A DNA stretch of 64,000 bases from NCBI GenBank assembly GCA_023401925.1, contig JAEXDA010000046.1:37370-101369 (forward strand), given 5' to 3'. The stretch comes from Bacillota bacterium. GTDB taxonomy: Bacteria; Bacillota; UBA4882; UBA8346. Positions within the stretch are counted from its first letter, which is position 1. Every line of letters starts with the position of its first letter. Positions 7,661-17,325 of the stretch are shown piece by piece. The position numbers were made by a program, and so were the translations under genes. The notes under the pieces are model-generated. The model was not told the origin of the DNA. It did no database searches and was given only the letters and a program-made list of their open reading frames with translations.

Positions 7661-9700
7661 TTAATTTCTGTTATTATTAAAAATGGGGGCCGGTTTCCCG
7701 AGATAATAACCCTGTCCATAGGTCACGCCGATTTCTTTCAAAATCCGTACCGTTTCGGCGCTTCCAACGAATTCGGCTACAGTTTCCAGGTTGAGGACTG
7801 TTGCCAAATCTTGCATTGCCTGAACTAAATATCGCAAGGTCATATCACTATCCAAAGCACTGATGAAAGCACCATCCAACTTTAATTGATTGACCGGTAG
7901 ATTCCTTAAATAAGAGAACGAATTAAATCCGGCTCCAAAGTCATCCAAGGAAAATAAGCATCCAAAAGCCCGTAGACGATTGATCCATTCCTGAGCTGAT
8001 TTTAAGTCACGAATTACCGATGTTTCCGTGATTTCAAAACCGATTCTTCCCGGCTCAAGCCCATATTGGAGCAAACTATCTTCAATATACTTTAATAAGC
8101 CTTCGTCGGCGAGGCTGCTTCCGGAAAGATTGATGAATAACTGGAGATCCGGATGTTCTTGCAAAGTATACAATACATGGCGGACCATCCAGCGATCGAT
8201 TTGCGGCATCAATCCAAATTGTTCGGCGGCCGGTAGAAAGAGGTCCGGAGTAATAACCGTATCATGACTCTTCAGTCGAATTAAAGCTTCATAATGTTTG
8301 ATGCGATTGTCTTGCAAGCTGACTACCGGCTGGTAAAAAATCAAAAAGCCGTCCACTTCCAAAGCGTCTTTTATTAAAGTCACGATTTCATTGGTTTGGG
8401 ATAACCGGACCATGGTGTTATCCTCGGGATAATATAATACTGCCCTGTTGCGACCCTGCCGTTTAGCGGTATACATTGCAGTATCGGCTTGAGACAATAG
8501 CGTTCCCTGATCATGATTGCCGTCGATAAGCACCAGTCCGATACTGAGTCCCAAATGAAAGCTATGATTGTCAAATACAAAACGTTGTTCCTCGATGGCT
8601 TGACAAATCCGATCCGCTATGGCTTTTGCTTCATTGATGTCTTCACTGTCAAGCAGTAATGCAAATTCATCCCCGCCGATCCTGGCAAGCAAATCATATT
8701 CACGTAAATGTTCCTGCAATAAGCGTGTAAAAGCGACCAGTACTTTATCGCCTATGGTATGACCCATCGTATCATTAACAACCTTGAAATTGTCAAGATC
8801 CATCATCATAAAGGTGCTGGGCTTGCCCCGGCGGGCACGAGCAACTCCCTTTTTCAAAGCATTCTCCAGTAACCGCCGATTGGGTAGACCGGTTAACTGA
8901 TCATGGGTCGCTAAAAAACCCAACTGTTTTTCCTGTTCTCTCCGCTTGGCGTCAATCTCCTGCAAATGAGCGGCCATTTTATCGAAGGATTGAATCAAGA
9001 AATCCAGTTCATCGGAAGGGCGAATTGGCTTAATATCTTTAGAAGGATTGGACGACCAATCGTTAAGGCGAATATCGAAATTTCCTTCCGCTAATGCATT
9101 AAAACCATCTAAAATTCGAGCAATTCTTTTACCCAGTAAGATATTGGTTAAAACATAAATCACCACCAATAAAGCAAGAATCGCTGCGCTTGAGCTTAGT
9201 AAAGTGATTAAAAAGACCTCTCGACTTTGTTTGGTTAATAAATTTTTGGAAAAGGAGATTTTTACATAAATGGTTTGGTGAAGACCTGCACGAGCTTGTA
9301 AATAGGCATCCAAAGTTTTGGAAGTCTCCAAAAAAAACTGGGACTGATTTCTTAAAACAGGCAGTGTCAATTTCTTCCCAATTCTTTTGATGTTTTGATG
9401 CGCTAAAATTTTTCCATCTTGATTAAGGACTGCGACTTCGACAATATCCCGGGAGCTATTATAAATCTGCTCGCAAAGATTGCTAAAGCCATATAGAGAA
9501 CTCTCCGTACCAAAGACTCCTATTGTGTAGTTAACTCTTTCCAGTAAAGGACTTACTAAAGCTGCTTCTCTTAAAAACACTTGATTTACCATGTGATGCC
9601 GGTTTAAACTTTGGAAAAGCGCAGCATCTACCGTAATAATAATTAAAACAGTAATCCCCAGAGTTCGGAACATGTTCATAGAAATTCTTGGGGTCTTCAT
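7661..9700 (-). CDS. Membrane-anchored GGDEF-EAL cyclic-di-GMP protein
   Basis: This 679-residue protein likely makes and/or degrades c-di-GMP at the inner membrane. A TM helix (~12-30) leads to a periplasmic sensor (~31-165), a second TM helix (~166-190) and a HAMP domain (~190-250). The GGDEF domain has an intact GGDEF at 342-346 and an RxxD inhibitory site five residues before it (REYD). The EAL domain starts with EAL at 471 and keeps FEITET, DDFGAGF, a late Glu (TVAEF) and GQGYYLGKP, so both active sites look complete. It precedes deoB by only 19 bases and may share a transcript. It is a plausible controller of the c-di-GMP riboswitches at 25.5-25.8 kb. Confidence 0.92.
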   Translation of the reverse strand: MKTPRISMNMFRTLGITVLIIITVDAALFQSLNRHHMVNQVFLREAALVSPLLERVNYTIGVFGTESSLYGFSNLCEQIYNSSRDIVEVAVLNQDGKILAHQNIKRIGKKLTLPVLRNQSQFFLETSKTLDAYLQARAGLHQTIYVKISFSKNLLTKQSREVFLITLLSSSAAILALLVVIYVLTNILLGKRIARILDGFNALAEGNFDIRLNDWSSNPSKDIKPIRPSDELDFLIQSFDKMAAHLQEIDAKRREQEKQLGFLATHDQLTGLPNRRLLENALKKGVARARRGKPSTFMMMDLDNFKVVNDTMGHTIGDKVLVAFTRLLQEHLREYDLLARIGGDEFALLLDSEDINEAKAIADRICQAIEEQRFVFDNHSFHLGLSIGLVLIDGNHDQGTLLSQADTAMYTAKRQGRNRAVLYYPEDNTMVRLSQTNEIVTLIKDALEVDGFLIFYQPVVSLQDNRIKHYEALIRLKSHDTVITPDLFLPAAEQFGLMPQIDRWMVRHVLYTLQEHPDLQLFINLSGSSLADEGLLKYIEDSLLQYGLEPGRIGFEITETSVIRDLKSAQEWINRLRAFGCLFSLDDFGAGFNSFSYLRNLPVNQLKLDGAFISALDSDMTLRYLVQAMQDLATVLNLETVAEFVGSAETVRILKEIGVTYGQGYYLGKPAPIFNNNRN

Positions 9701-9909
9701 TGCAAATACCTTTCAAAGTCTTTTGCTAATTTCGCGATAACCATGTAGGTATTAATTATTTCGCCGCCTTTAAACATTTCCCTTTTTGAAAGAAATTTCC
9801 AGGAAATATTTTAAAGAGCTATTAGAATAAGTATGACTCTTTTTTTATTTTTCCATAAACTCCAGCCAATACCTTTTAAGCCCTGAAAATTATTAAAGTT
9901 TAAGGCACG

Positions 9910-9970
9910 AAAAAAGCCGGCAAAAAGAGTTCTTTGGGGGCCGAACCTCCAAGATCCTTTTTTACCGGCT
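9910..9970 (-). terminator. Intrinsic terminator of valS
   Basis: On the minus strand AGCCGGTAAAAA pairs with TTTTTGCCGGCT across an internal hairpin and is followed by TTTTT. It lies 27 bases after the valS stop. The rest of the 9701-9996 spacer shows no gene. Confidence 0.8.
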
Positions 9971-9996
9971 CCTTTGCGCCAAAATCCGAGTAAAAT

Positions 9997-12702
9997 TTAA
10001 GGATTCAACTGTTCAAGCCGTTCTTTAATTTTCGCTGCCTTGTCTTTAAAAGTTGCCAGTTTCTCCCTTTCTTTAGCAACGACTTGGGCCGGGGCTTTGA
10101 CTACAAAGGATTCACTATTAATTCGCGACTCAATCTTCCCTATTTCTATCTCTAATTGAGCATGCTCTTTTGATAAGCGTTCCTTTTCTTTTGCCAGATC
10201 GACCAATCCGGCTACCGGCATAAAGATTTTGATGCCTGCCGCGACAGCGCTAATGGATTTCTCTCCCTGATAGCTCTCATCGCTTATCAACTTAAAATCA
10301 CCCAAACCGGCCATGCTGGAAATATATTGCATATTCCGTTCCAAAACCGCCTTTTTATCCGCTGAACTTACAAACACGGCTTCGACTTTCTTCTGAGGCT
10401 GAACACTGGCTTCCGCCCTGATATTACGAACTGTCCGAACGACTTCAATAATGGCTTCCATTTCGGCTTCGTCCGTTATAAACTGATTTTTCTCATTTCC
10501 AGTAGGCCATTCCGTGATCATGATGCTTTCGCCTTCATGAGGCAAAGCCTGCCAAACTTCCTCGGTTAAGAAAGGCATAAAGGGGTGCAATAATTCCATG
10601 GTCTGCCGTAGTACCCTGGCTAAAATGGATTGAGCAGTCTTTCTTTCTAAAGAATTCTCCTCCTGATAAAGTCGAGGTTTTGAAAATTCAATATACCAAT
10701 CACAATATTCATTCCATAAAAAGTCATATAACAGTGAAGCCGCGGCCCCTAAATCAAAACGTTCCAAAAGCCTTGTGACCTCGGCCGTCACTGTTTCCAT
10801 ACGGGATAAAATCCATTTATCCGGAAGCGTCAACCACTCTTCGGGTAAAGAAACGTTTTGCCCTTTGGCGAAAGAATTCAGCATGGTAGAATGCAAATCA
10901 TTGACCAAATCACCCTGTGTTTCCATTTCTTTCTCATAATGCATCAGTACGAAACGGGCGGCATTCCAAATTTTATTGGTAAAATTACGGCTTCCTTCGA
11001 CTTTCTCCATTTGAAAGCGCTGATCCTGGCCCAAAGCTGTCCCTGTAGCCAAGGTGAAGCGTAAAGTATCCGCTCCAAAATTATTGATGACATCCTGAGG
11101 ATCAACAATGGTTTCCGGTCGGGATTTGCTCATTTTTTTACCAAACTTATCAAGAACCAGTCCGTGAATTAACACTTTCCTGAATGGTACTTCTTTTTGG
11201 GACTCCATCCCCATGAAGATCATCCGGGCCACCCAGAAAAAAATAATGTCTCTCCCGGTTACCAACACCGAAGTCGGATAAAAATGCTTTAATTCTTCGG
11301 TTTGCTTAGGCCATCCCAAGGTTGAAAAAGGCCACAGTCCGGAAGAAAACCAGGTATCTAAAACATCCGGATCCTGCTCCAGCTTTTGACTGCCGCATTT
11401 GGGGCATGCCGCGGGATCGGTGCAGGAAACTATTACCTCATGACAATCACTGCAGTACCATACCGGAATCCGGTGTCCCCACCACAATTGTCTGGAAATA
11501 CACCAATCCTTGATATTTTCTAGCCATCCCAGATAAATTTTGGTAAAACGTTCCGGAACAAATTCGATCCGGCCATCGAGCACTGCTTGAATTGCCGGCT
11601 CAGCCAAGGGCTTCATTTTAACAAACCATTGTTTGGAGATTAAAGGTTCAATAGTGGTGTCGCAACGGTAACATTGGCCTACCGCATGGGTGAGTTCCTC
11701 AATACCCATCAAATAGCCTTCCTGTTGTAAATCCTTCACCAGGGCTTCCCGGCATTCATAGCGGTCCATTCCGGCATATTTACCGGTGTCCCCAGTCATC
11801 TTGGCGTCAAAATCGATGACGGTAATCTGTGGCAGATTATGACGCATACCCATTTCAAAGTCATTGATATCATGGGCCGGAGTTATCTTCACAGCACCGG
11901 TGCCAAAACTCATATCCACATAGGCATCGGCGATAATCGGGATTTTGCGGTTCATAACCGGCAGGATGACTTCTTTTCCGATCAAATCTTTGTAGCGGAC
12001 ATCATCAGGATGAACGGCCACCGCCGTATCCCCCAGCATCGTTTCGGGACGGGTGGTGGCAACTTCGATGAAACCGCTGCCATCCGCTAACGGATAACGA
12101 ATATGCCATAAATGCCCCTGCCTGTCCTCATGTTCCACTTCAATGTCAGAGATGGTGGTATGACATTTGGGGCACCAATTAATCAAATAGCTTCCGCGAT
12201 AGATTAATCCTTTTTCATAAAGTTTGATGAAGATTTCACGGACTGCCTCCGAACAGCCTTCGTCCATTGTAAAACGTTCCCGGTCCCAATCACAGGACGC
12301 ACCCATTCTTTTCAGCTGTTTGATAATCGTTCCGCCGTACTGCTCCTTCCATGCCCAAACCCGTTCCAGGAACTTTTCCCGTCCTAAATCATGTTTGGTA
12401 AGCCCTTCCTTAGACAAAGCCTCTTCTACTTTGGCTTGGGTCGCGATACCGGCATGATCGGTTCCCGGCATCCAAAGGGCATTATAACCTTGCATCCTTC
12501 TCCAGCGTATTAAAACATCCTGTAAAGTATCATCGAGGGCATGCCCCAGATGAAGAACTCCCGTCACATTAGGCGGTGGAATTACAATGCAATAAGGTTT
12601 TTTATCCTTCTCGACTTCAGCGTGAAAATACTTTTTTTCAAGCCAAATCTGGTACCATTTTTCCTCCACGCTTTGAGGGTTATAAACCGTTGGTAAACTC
12701 AT
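9997..12702 (-). CDS. valS: Valyl-tRNA synthetase
   Basis: This class I synthetase charges tRNA-Val. The HIGH-type motif appears as HLGH within PPPNVTGVLHLGHA, and KKMSKS is present near residue 525. The CP1 editing domain is full length, with the zinc-like cysteine pairs CPKC/CRYCD region, and a C-terminal coiled coil (about 840-900, heptad Leu/Lys/Glu) matches ValRS. The full frame opens at 12708, but the ATG at 12702 has the better spacing from GGGAGG, so I use it (901 aa). It is preceded by a T-box leader and a strong promoter, so expression should respond to uncharged tRNA-Val. Confidence 0.96.
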   Translation of the reverse strand: MSLPTVYNPQSVEEKWYQIWLEKKYFHAEVEKDKKPYCIVIPPPNVTGVLHLGHALDDTLQDVLIRWRRMQGYNALWMPGTDHAGIATQAKVEEALSKEGLTKHDLGREKFLERVWAWKEQYGGTIIKQLKRMGASCDWDRERFTMDEGCSEAVREIFIKLYEKGLIYRGSYLINWCPKCHTTISDIEVEHEDRQGHLWHIRYPLADGSGFIEVATTRPETMLGDTAVAVHPDDVRYKDLIGKEVILPVMNRKIPIIADAYVDMSFGTGAVKITPAHDINDFEMGMRHNLPQITVIDFDAKMTGDTGKYAGMDRYECREALVKDLQQEGYLMGIEELTHAVGQCYRCDTTIEPLISKQWFVKMKPLAEPAIQAVLDGRIEFVPERFTKIYLGWLENIKDWCISRQLWWGHRIPVWYCSDCHEVIVSCTDPAACPKCGSQKLEQDPDVLDTWFSSGLWPFSTLGWPKQTEELKHFYPTSVLVTGRDIIFFWVARMIFMGMESQKEVPFRKVLIHGLVLDKFGKKMSKSRPETIVDPQDVINNFGADTLRFTLATGTALGQDQRFQMEKVEGSRNFTNKIWNAARFVLMHYEKEMETQGDLVNDLHSTMLNSFAKGQNVSLPEEWLTLPDKWILSRMETVTAEVTRLLERFDLGAAASLLYDFLWNEYCDWYIEFSKPRLYQEENSLERKTAQSILARVLRQTMELLHPFMPFLTEEVWQALPHEGESIMITEWPTGNEKNQFITDEAEMEAIIEVVRTVRNIRAEASVQPQKKVEAVFVSSADKKAVLERNMQYISSMAGLGDFKLISDESYQGEKSISAVAAGIKIFMPVAGLVDLAKEKERLSKEHAQLEIEIGKIESRINSESFVVKAPAQVVAKEREKLATFKDKAAKIKERLEQLNP

Positions 12703-12799
12703 CCCCATAAACCTCCCTTTAAAATTACGATCCCTTTACAACCTGTTTCTTGAATTCATCAAAAGCTTCGCTCCAAACTAAAAAACGATCCGGAACAAT

Positions 12800-13065
12800 A
12801 AAAAAAGACCTCGCCTAAAAGGACGAAAGTCTTAACCTCCGCGGTACCACCTAATTTCCCGAATTTACGGGCTCTTTATGCTGTAACGGGCGACCCGGCC
12901 GGAGCTATTGAAACGCTCACCCAAACATTTTGCAATAACTTAGAGCGTTCGTTCACTAACCGGCAACTCCCAGGCGACCTTCAACTTTTCCCGGGAAGGC
13001 CTCGCACCAACCGGCCCTTCGCTTGCCCGCCAAAAGTTTACTCCTCCTGATCAATGCAGATATAA
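12800..13065 (-). promoter_or_regulatory. T-box riboswitch leader of valS
   Basis: The minus strand contains the T-box core AGGTGGTACCGCGG (12839-12852), followed by a terminator hairpin (about 12806-12834) ending in TTTTTT. Upstream lies a long GC-rich stem I region. A GTC triplet within GAAGGTCGCC is a possible Val specifier, though I did not fold stem I fully. T-box RNAs bind uncharged tRNA and switch from termination to read-through. Confidence 0.92.
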
Positions 13066-13087
13066 ATTATCTTATTTGTTTTTTTAG

Positions 13088-13116
13088 ATTATACAATTTA
13101 CTAATTTGAGTGTCAA
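13088..13116 (-). promoter_or_regulatory. Consensus sigma-A promoter for valS leader
   Basis: On the minus strand, TTGACA (13111-13116), a 17-base spacer and TATAAT (13088-13093) match both consensus boxes exactly. The promoter starts just after the racemase stop codon. Confidence 0.9.
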
Positions 13117-13128
13117 GTAATTAACCGC

Positions 13129-14175
13129 CTAAACATATACCTTCTCCACATAAGGAGATGTCATGACCCCGAGCAAACTCCAGTAATTCGGGAGAAATTG
13201 AACCGCCTCGCCGACTTTGTGGTCTCCTTGAGCCGCTATCACCATATAATCACTACTGCCGCCCATTATCCTAAGATCCGGATCCAACGGTTGCAGCCCG
13301 GAGAGGGGTGTATCCTGATGGCCCAAATTGATCAAGAGCCGAATTCCCGAGTCCACCTTGGGAAAATCCGGTTGCCGGCCAAATGCATCCATCCCGATTT
13401 CCCCATCCGGCTGATCCGGCTTCCACTGCGCCTGTGTGATCTCAGCCTCTACAATAAAAGCATCGGGATATAACTCCGGAAGGGTAGTTCCGTTTAATGT
13501 TTCCCGGCCCAGAAATATTCCTTCCCCAATCCGCAAATGATTGACTCCGGGAGGAATTTCCCCGGAATATAATAAAGGCAAACTGCTGGAATTTCCGCCG
13601 GAGATATATTCCAGCCTTATTCCGCATTCCTTTTCGATATCCCGGGCTAAATTTACTAATTTTGTTAATTTAGCGGGCGATGGCTTAACCCCTGCAAAAC
13701 AGGAAAAGTTACTCCCAATCCCTTGAAGCTGGATATTGGGCAATTGAGCGCAGCGGCGTGCCAGTTGGAGTAAATCATCTTCCATGACTCCTTCACGCCG
13801 GTCCCCCAAATCAACCATGAATAAAACCCGGTGAGGAGTATTCGACCGACTAAGCGCTTCCAAAGCGGCCGGCTCCGTGTTCAAACTAATGTCGCTGTAT
13901 TTTACAACTTCAGAAATCCGGCTAAGAGCCGGCAGTCGCAAAAGCATTTTTGAAATACCAGGGTACGATGGGAGAACTGCTAAATTCTCCAGCCTGGAAT
14001 CACCAATATCAGTGAGACCTGCATCGATCAGGGTATGCAAAATCCGGCTATTTCCGGCCACTCCTTTGACCACCGCAGTCAGGGTAATACCCGCCTGCAG
14101 ACACCGTTGTTGAACTTTTTGATAATTATAAACCAATTTTTCCAGATTGATCAATACGCGGGGCAGGTTATTCAT
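13129..14175 (-). CDS. PLP-dependent alanine/ornithine racemase-family protein
   Basis: A fold-III PLP enzyme of 348 residues, close to the ornithine racemase (Orr-like) branch of the alanine racemase N-terminal family. The Schiff-base Lys is in TAVVKGVAGN (about residue 37). IGDSRLEN, VDLGDRREGV and GISGGNSSSLPLL-type blocks are present. The start ATG overlaps the rarA stop by four bases, indicating translational coupling. The exact amino-acid substrate cannot be read from the sequence, so ornithine, alanine or another racemase activity remains open. Confidence 0.8.
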   Translation of the reverse strand: MNNLPRVLINLEKLVYNYQKVQQRCLQAGITLTAVVKGVAGNSRILHTLIDAGLTDIGDSRLENLAVLPSYPGISKMLLRLPALSRISEVVKYSDISLNTEPAALEALSRSNTPHRVLFMVDLGDRREGVMEDDLLQLARRCAQLPNIQLQGIGSNFSCFAGVKPSPAKLTKLVNLARDIEKECGIRLEYISGGNSSSLPLLYSGEIPPGVNHLRIGEGIFLGRETLNGTTLPELYPDAFIVEAEITQAQWKPDQPDGEIGMDAFGRQPDFPKVDSGIRLLINLGHQDTPLSGLQPLDPDLRIMGGSSDYMVIAAQGDHKVGEAVQFLPNYWSLLGVMTSPYVEKVYV

Positions 14176-15515
14176 TTTTGCGATTCCCTCAGGGAAATCG
14201 TCTTGATTTTCCGGAGATATTGACGGACAACCTCTTCATAACCCCGTTCCGTTGGTTGATAATAATGGCGACCTCTGATATTTTCGGGCAAATAATCCTG
14301 TTCCACATAACCGCCTTCATAATCGTGGGGGTAACAATAACCGACGCCATCTCCCAATTTAGCCGCACCCGGATGGGAGGAATCCCGCAGGTGAGAAGGG
14401 ACGATTTGGTTCTCTTCATCCCGGACATCCGCCATGGCCTGGTGGATTGCCTGGCAACTGGCATTGGATTTAGGAGCGGTCGCAATATAAATGGCCGCTT
14501 GGGCCATAGGAATCTGCGCCTCGGGTAAGCCGACCATCTCCACTGCCTGCGCTGCCGCGGTAGCTATCAAAAGAGCCTGAGGATCGGCGTTCCCTACGTC
14601 CTCGGCTGCATGAATCATCATTCGCCTGGCAATAAACTTGGGATCTTCTCCGGCTGTGATCATCCGGGCCAGATAATAAACTGCCGCATCCGGATCCGAG
14701 CCCCGCATGGACTTTATGAAAGCCGAGATTGTATCATAATGGGCCTGTCCGTCTTTATCATAAACCAACGGCCGTTGCTGGATACAGTCGGCGATAATTT
14801 CAATGGTCAACTTGCGGATACCGCTTTCCGGCTCGGGTTTAGTGGTTAAAACAGCCAGTTCCAAAGCATTCAGCGCCACCCGGGCATCCCCATTGGCGAC
14901 ATTGGCCAAATGAGCGACAGCGTCCTGATCCATTTGCACATGAAACTCCGCCAGCCCTCTTTCTTCGTCAATCAGCGCTTTATGAATAATTGATTTCAAG
15001 TTTTCGCCGGTCAATGAATACAATCGAAAAATCATGCTTCGGGAAACCAAAGGCGAATTAACCTCATACAAAGGGTTTTCGGTGGTAGCACCGATCAACA
15101 AAATCGTACCTTCCTCAACGGCAGGCAACAAAGCATCCTGTTGTGATTTGTTAAAGCGATGAATCTCGTCCACAAAAAGAATGGTCTTGGTTTGATACAA
15201 TTTATAACGATCTTTCGCTTCGCCAATGACTCTGCGGATATCGGCCACCCCGGCTGTAACCGCGTTAATACTTTCAAAATGGGCTTTGGTTGTTTGAGCA
15301 ATAATCTGTGCCAAGGTTGTTTTGCCGGTGCCGGGCGGCCCATAAAAAATCATCGAAGTCAGCCGATCGGCCTCAATGGCCCTTCGCAACAGACGTCCCG
15401 CGCCCACAATTTCTTCCTGGCCCACAAATTCATCCAGGGACCGCGGCCGCATCCTGGCGGCAAGCGGAGCTTCTTTCTGTTTTTGATCTTCGGAAATACT
15501 TGAAAATAAATCCAT
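14172..15515 (-). CDS. rarA: Replication-associated recombination protein RarA (MgsA)
   Basis: This AAA+ ATPase acts at stalled replication forks. Walker A GPPGTGKT is at residues 59-66 and Walker B FVDEIHRF follows near 114-121. The C-terminal tetramerisation/MgsA region is complete, including the family blocks RGSDPDAA and PLVYDKDGQAHYD. The length of 447 is usual. The SD GGAG precedes ATG 15515. It overlaps the downstream racemase by four bases. Confidence 0.94.
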   Translation of the reverse strand: MDLFSSISEDQKQKEAPLAARMRPRSLDEFVGQEEIVGAGRLLRRAIEADRLTSMIFYGPPGTGKTTLAQIIAQTTKAHFESINAVTAGVADIRRVIGEAKDRYKLYQTKTILFVDEIHRFNKSQQDALLPAVEEGTILLIGATTENPLYEVNSPLVSRSMIFRLYSLTGENLKSIIHKALIDEERGLAEFHVQMDQDAVAHLANVANGDARVALNALELAVLTTKPEPESGIRKLTIEIIADCIQQRPLVYDKDGQAHYDTISAFIKSMRGSDPDAAVYYLARMITAGEDPKFIARRMMIHAAEDVGNADPQALLIATAAAQAVEMVGLPEAQIPMAQAAIYIATAPKSNASCQAIHQAMADVRDEENQIVPSHLRDSSHPGAAKLGDGVGYCYPHDYEGGYVEQDYLPENIRGRHYYQPTERGYEEVVRQYLRKIKTISLRESQK

Positions 15516-15699
15516 CCTGAATCACTCCATCAATTCCATCGAAATGTGCTTTCCTGTTGATCTATCTTTTACCTAAAGCCGGATAATCCTGCTTATTTTG
15601 ACAAATAAAAACTCAGACGCGGGAGTTTCCACCAAAGGCTTTCAAAAAGCCCAGATTCTCTCTATGTAAAGATTTCCGGTCGATAAACCCATTGAATGC

Positions 15700-15708
15700 T
15701 GGTATAAT
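15700..15708 (+). promoter_or_regulatory. Extended -10 promoter of the SleB-like gene
   Basis: TGGTATAAT (TG at 15700-15701, TATAAT at 15703-15708) is an extended -10 element about 40 bases before the start codon. No good -35 box is visible, which is normal for extended -10 promoters. Confidence 0.65.
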
Positions 15709-15746
15709 GGATTTTACATGTGCAGTGTTGAAGGGAGGTATGAATA

Positions 15747-16403
15747 TTGTCTTTGATGATACAATTGCCGAAAGTAGGCAAGCAAAGCTTGATTTTGGGG
15801 GTGATTTTCTTTTTAATGATAAGCACCCTTACCTTAAGGGCGGACGAGGACCGGCCTCATCGGGATAAAAGTCCTGACGCTCAAGAAATCAAGATAAGCA
15901 GCATGATGAAAACAGAGATGTTATTCACGCAGAATATTCTTCAGCAACAAACGTTGATAAATTCAAAACAATCAGCGCCGCCGGTTCAAAAAACGGCCCT
16001 AAAGCCCCAACCAAATCCGGAGACAGTTGCCGCCCGGACCCGGCCGGTTGGAGAGGATGAATTGCCGTGGCTGGCCCGAATTATTCATGCCGAGGCCGGC
16101 GGGGAAACAATCAAAGGGCAGGTAGCAGTGGGGGCGGTATTGCTAAACCGTATAAGATCAGGCAAGTTTCCCCGGTCTATCAAGGCGAATATCTTTCGTC
16201 CCGGAGAATTTGAATCCGTGTCCAACGGCTATATCTGGTCTAACCCCTCGTCTTCTTCCTACAGGGCGGCCCGTTTAGCTCTTAGAGGATGGGATCCCAC
16301 TCACGGTTCGCTCTATTTCTTTAATCCGGCCAAGTCCAGTTCAAAATGGATTTGGGGCCGGCCGGTTTATACCGTGATTGGACAGCATAATTTCGCCGGA
16401 TAG
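15747..16403 (+). CDS. SleB/CwlJ-type cell wall hydrolase
   Basis: The 218-residue protein has an N-terminal signal/TM segment (about 13-33), a low-complexity linker, and a C-terminal Hydrolase_2 (SleB) domain (about 105-218). The hallmark ARIIHAEAGGE carries the catalytic Glu, followed by GAVLLNRI, FQSV-like FESV and the YFFNP block. SleB enzymes are lytic transglycosylases acting on spore or vegetative peptidoglycan. No N-terminal peptidoglycan-binding domain is present. It starts at TTG 15747 with GGGAGG 8 bases upstream. Germination and growth-phase roles cannot be separated by sequence alone. Confidence 0.88.
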   Translation: MSLMIQLPKVGKQSLILGVIFFLMISTLTLRADEDRPHRDKSPDAQEIKISSMMKTEMLFTQNILQQQTLINSKQSAPPVQKTALKPQPNPETVAARTRPVGEDELPWLARIIHAEAGGETIKGQVAVGAVLLNRIRSGKFPRSIKANIFRPGEFESVSNGYIWSNPSSSSYRAARLALRGWDPTHGSLYFFNPAKSSSKWIWGRPVYTVIGQHNFAG

Positions 16404-16441
16404 CTTTCTATCTATGACAACTATGACAAATCCGTTGAATC

Positions 16442-16511
16442 TTTGATTTGTGTCTCCGGTGTCTCTGTGGTAATGCTTTTTAAACCACAGAGACACGGAG
16501 ACACAGAGAAA
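16442..16511. terminator. Long inverted repeat between convergent genes
   Basis: An approximately 27-bp near-perfect inverted repeat built of GTGTCTC units (arms 16442-16471 and 16484-16511) lies between two convergent genes. It can act as a bidirectional terminator. Related CACAGAGACACGGAGA-type sequence occurs in degenerate form near 19625, 20147 and 54570, so it is also a dispersed repeat. Confidence 0.65.
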
Positions 16512-16517
16512 CCGACT

Positions 16518-17252
16518 TTAGTTCATCACTGACCCATTTTCATCATTCGTCTTATTTAAATCCCCGGCCGGGTTGTTTTTTTGAATTTTCATCAACTCAA
16601 CGGAGCCTTTTGAACTGACCAAAAACCGGAATGTTCTGCCGTATTTTTCCTTATAATCCAGTTGCCAATGGTCGTAATTATAATGGATTCCTTTTAATTT
16701 GCCGAGTTTGATGTCTTTATAGGCCGCCCAGGTCTCAACGGCCCGTTTGGCTTTGGAAAGGGTGGTGATTTCCCCGACTTCAACCTCACCATCACTGCTA
16801 AAAACGTTCCAATCATATTTGGGGGAAAATCCGGCAACCTGAGCGGGTAATTCCCAATCCCCGGCTTTTAATCCCACCCTAACCCGGTATGGTCCGGACA
16901 ATTGCAGCTTTTTAATATTACCGGCATGGAAGGTCAGATCAATCAAACGATGAGTTGGCGACCATACAAACGGTAATACCGTGGTACCCACCGCCACCCA
17001 ATGGCCGTTTTTCATGGCCTCAAGGTTTCCGGTAATAATAAATTGCCCTTCCTGGTAGGCTTTCAAGCCAATACTAAAATGGAGTTCTTCGGACAGGTCG
17101 TCATGATTGTTGTCTACTAAAGTAAAACTGCCGGGAACCTCCAATTCCACCTGCTGATCCAGGACTACTTCCGTAGGGGCGGCACCGGTAGGGATCAAGA
17201 ACATCATCAGAACGATCAAAATAGCCGATGCGACCAGTATTTTTTTCGCCAA
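16518..17252 (-). CDS. Secreted protein of unknown function, PepSY-like C-terminus
   Basis: The 244-residue protein begins at TTG 17252 (GGAG 8 bases upstream) with a signal peptide (VASAILIVLMMFLIPTGA, cleavage near 25). The middle is beta-rich and resembles an Ig/CARDB-like domain. The segment around 165-225 (a helix with AKRAVETWAAYK, then strands ending FRFLVSSKGSVELMKI) is PepSY-like. It should be exported to the periplasm or surface. I do not recognise a precise family. The gene converges with the SleB-like gene and stands upstream of no obvious partner. Confidence 0.7.
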   Translation of the reverse strand: MAKKILVASAILIVLMMFLIPTGAAPTEVVLDQQVELEVPGSFTLVDNNHDDLSEELHFSIGLKAYQEGQFIITGNLEAMKNGHWVAVGTTVLPFVWSPTHRLIDLTFHAGNIKKLQLSGPYRVRVGLKAGDWELPAQVAGFSPKYDWNVFSSDGEVEVGEITTLSKAKRAVETWAAYKDIKLGKLKGIHYNYDHWQLDYKEKYGRTFRFLVSSKGSVELMKIQKNNPAGDLNKTNDENGSVMN

Positions 17253-17325
17253 TTATATCACTCCGTCTTATTTTCGGAGTAATTTCGGTAATTGTTCTGA
17301 CAATCCTTTATGTAATATCCGCCAA

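Noticed and set aside
7642..7719. N-terminal extension of deoB
   Set aside because: It overlaps the end of the GGDEF-EAL gene, and the SD and family N-terminus place the start at 7641.
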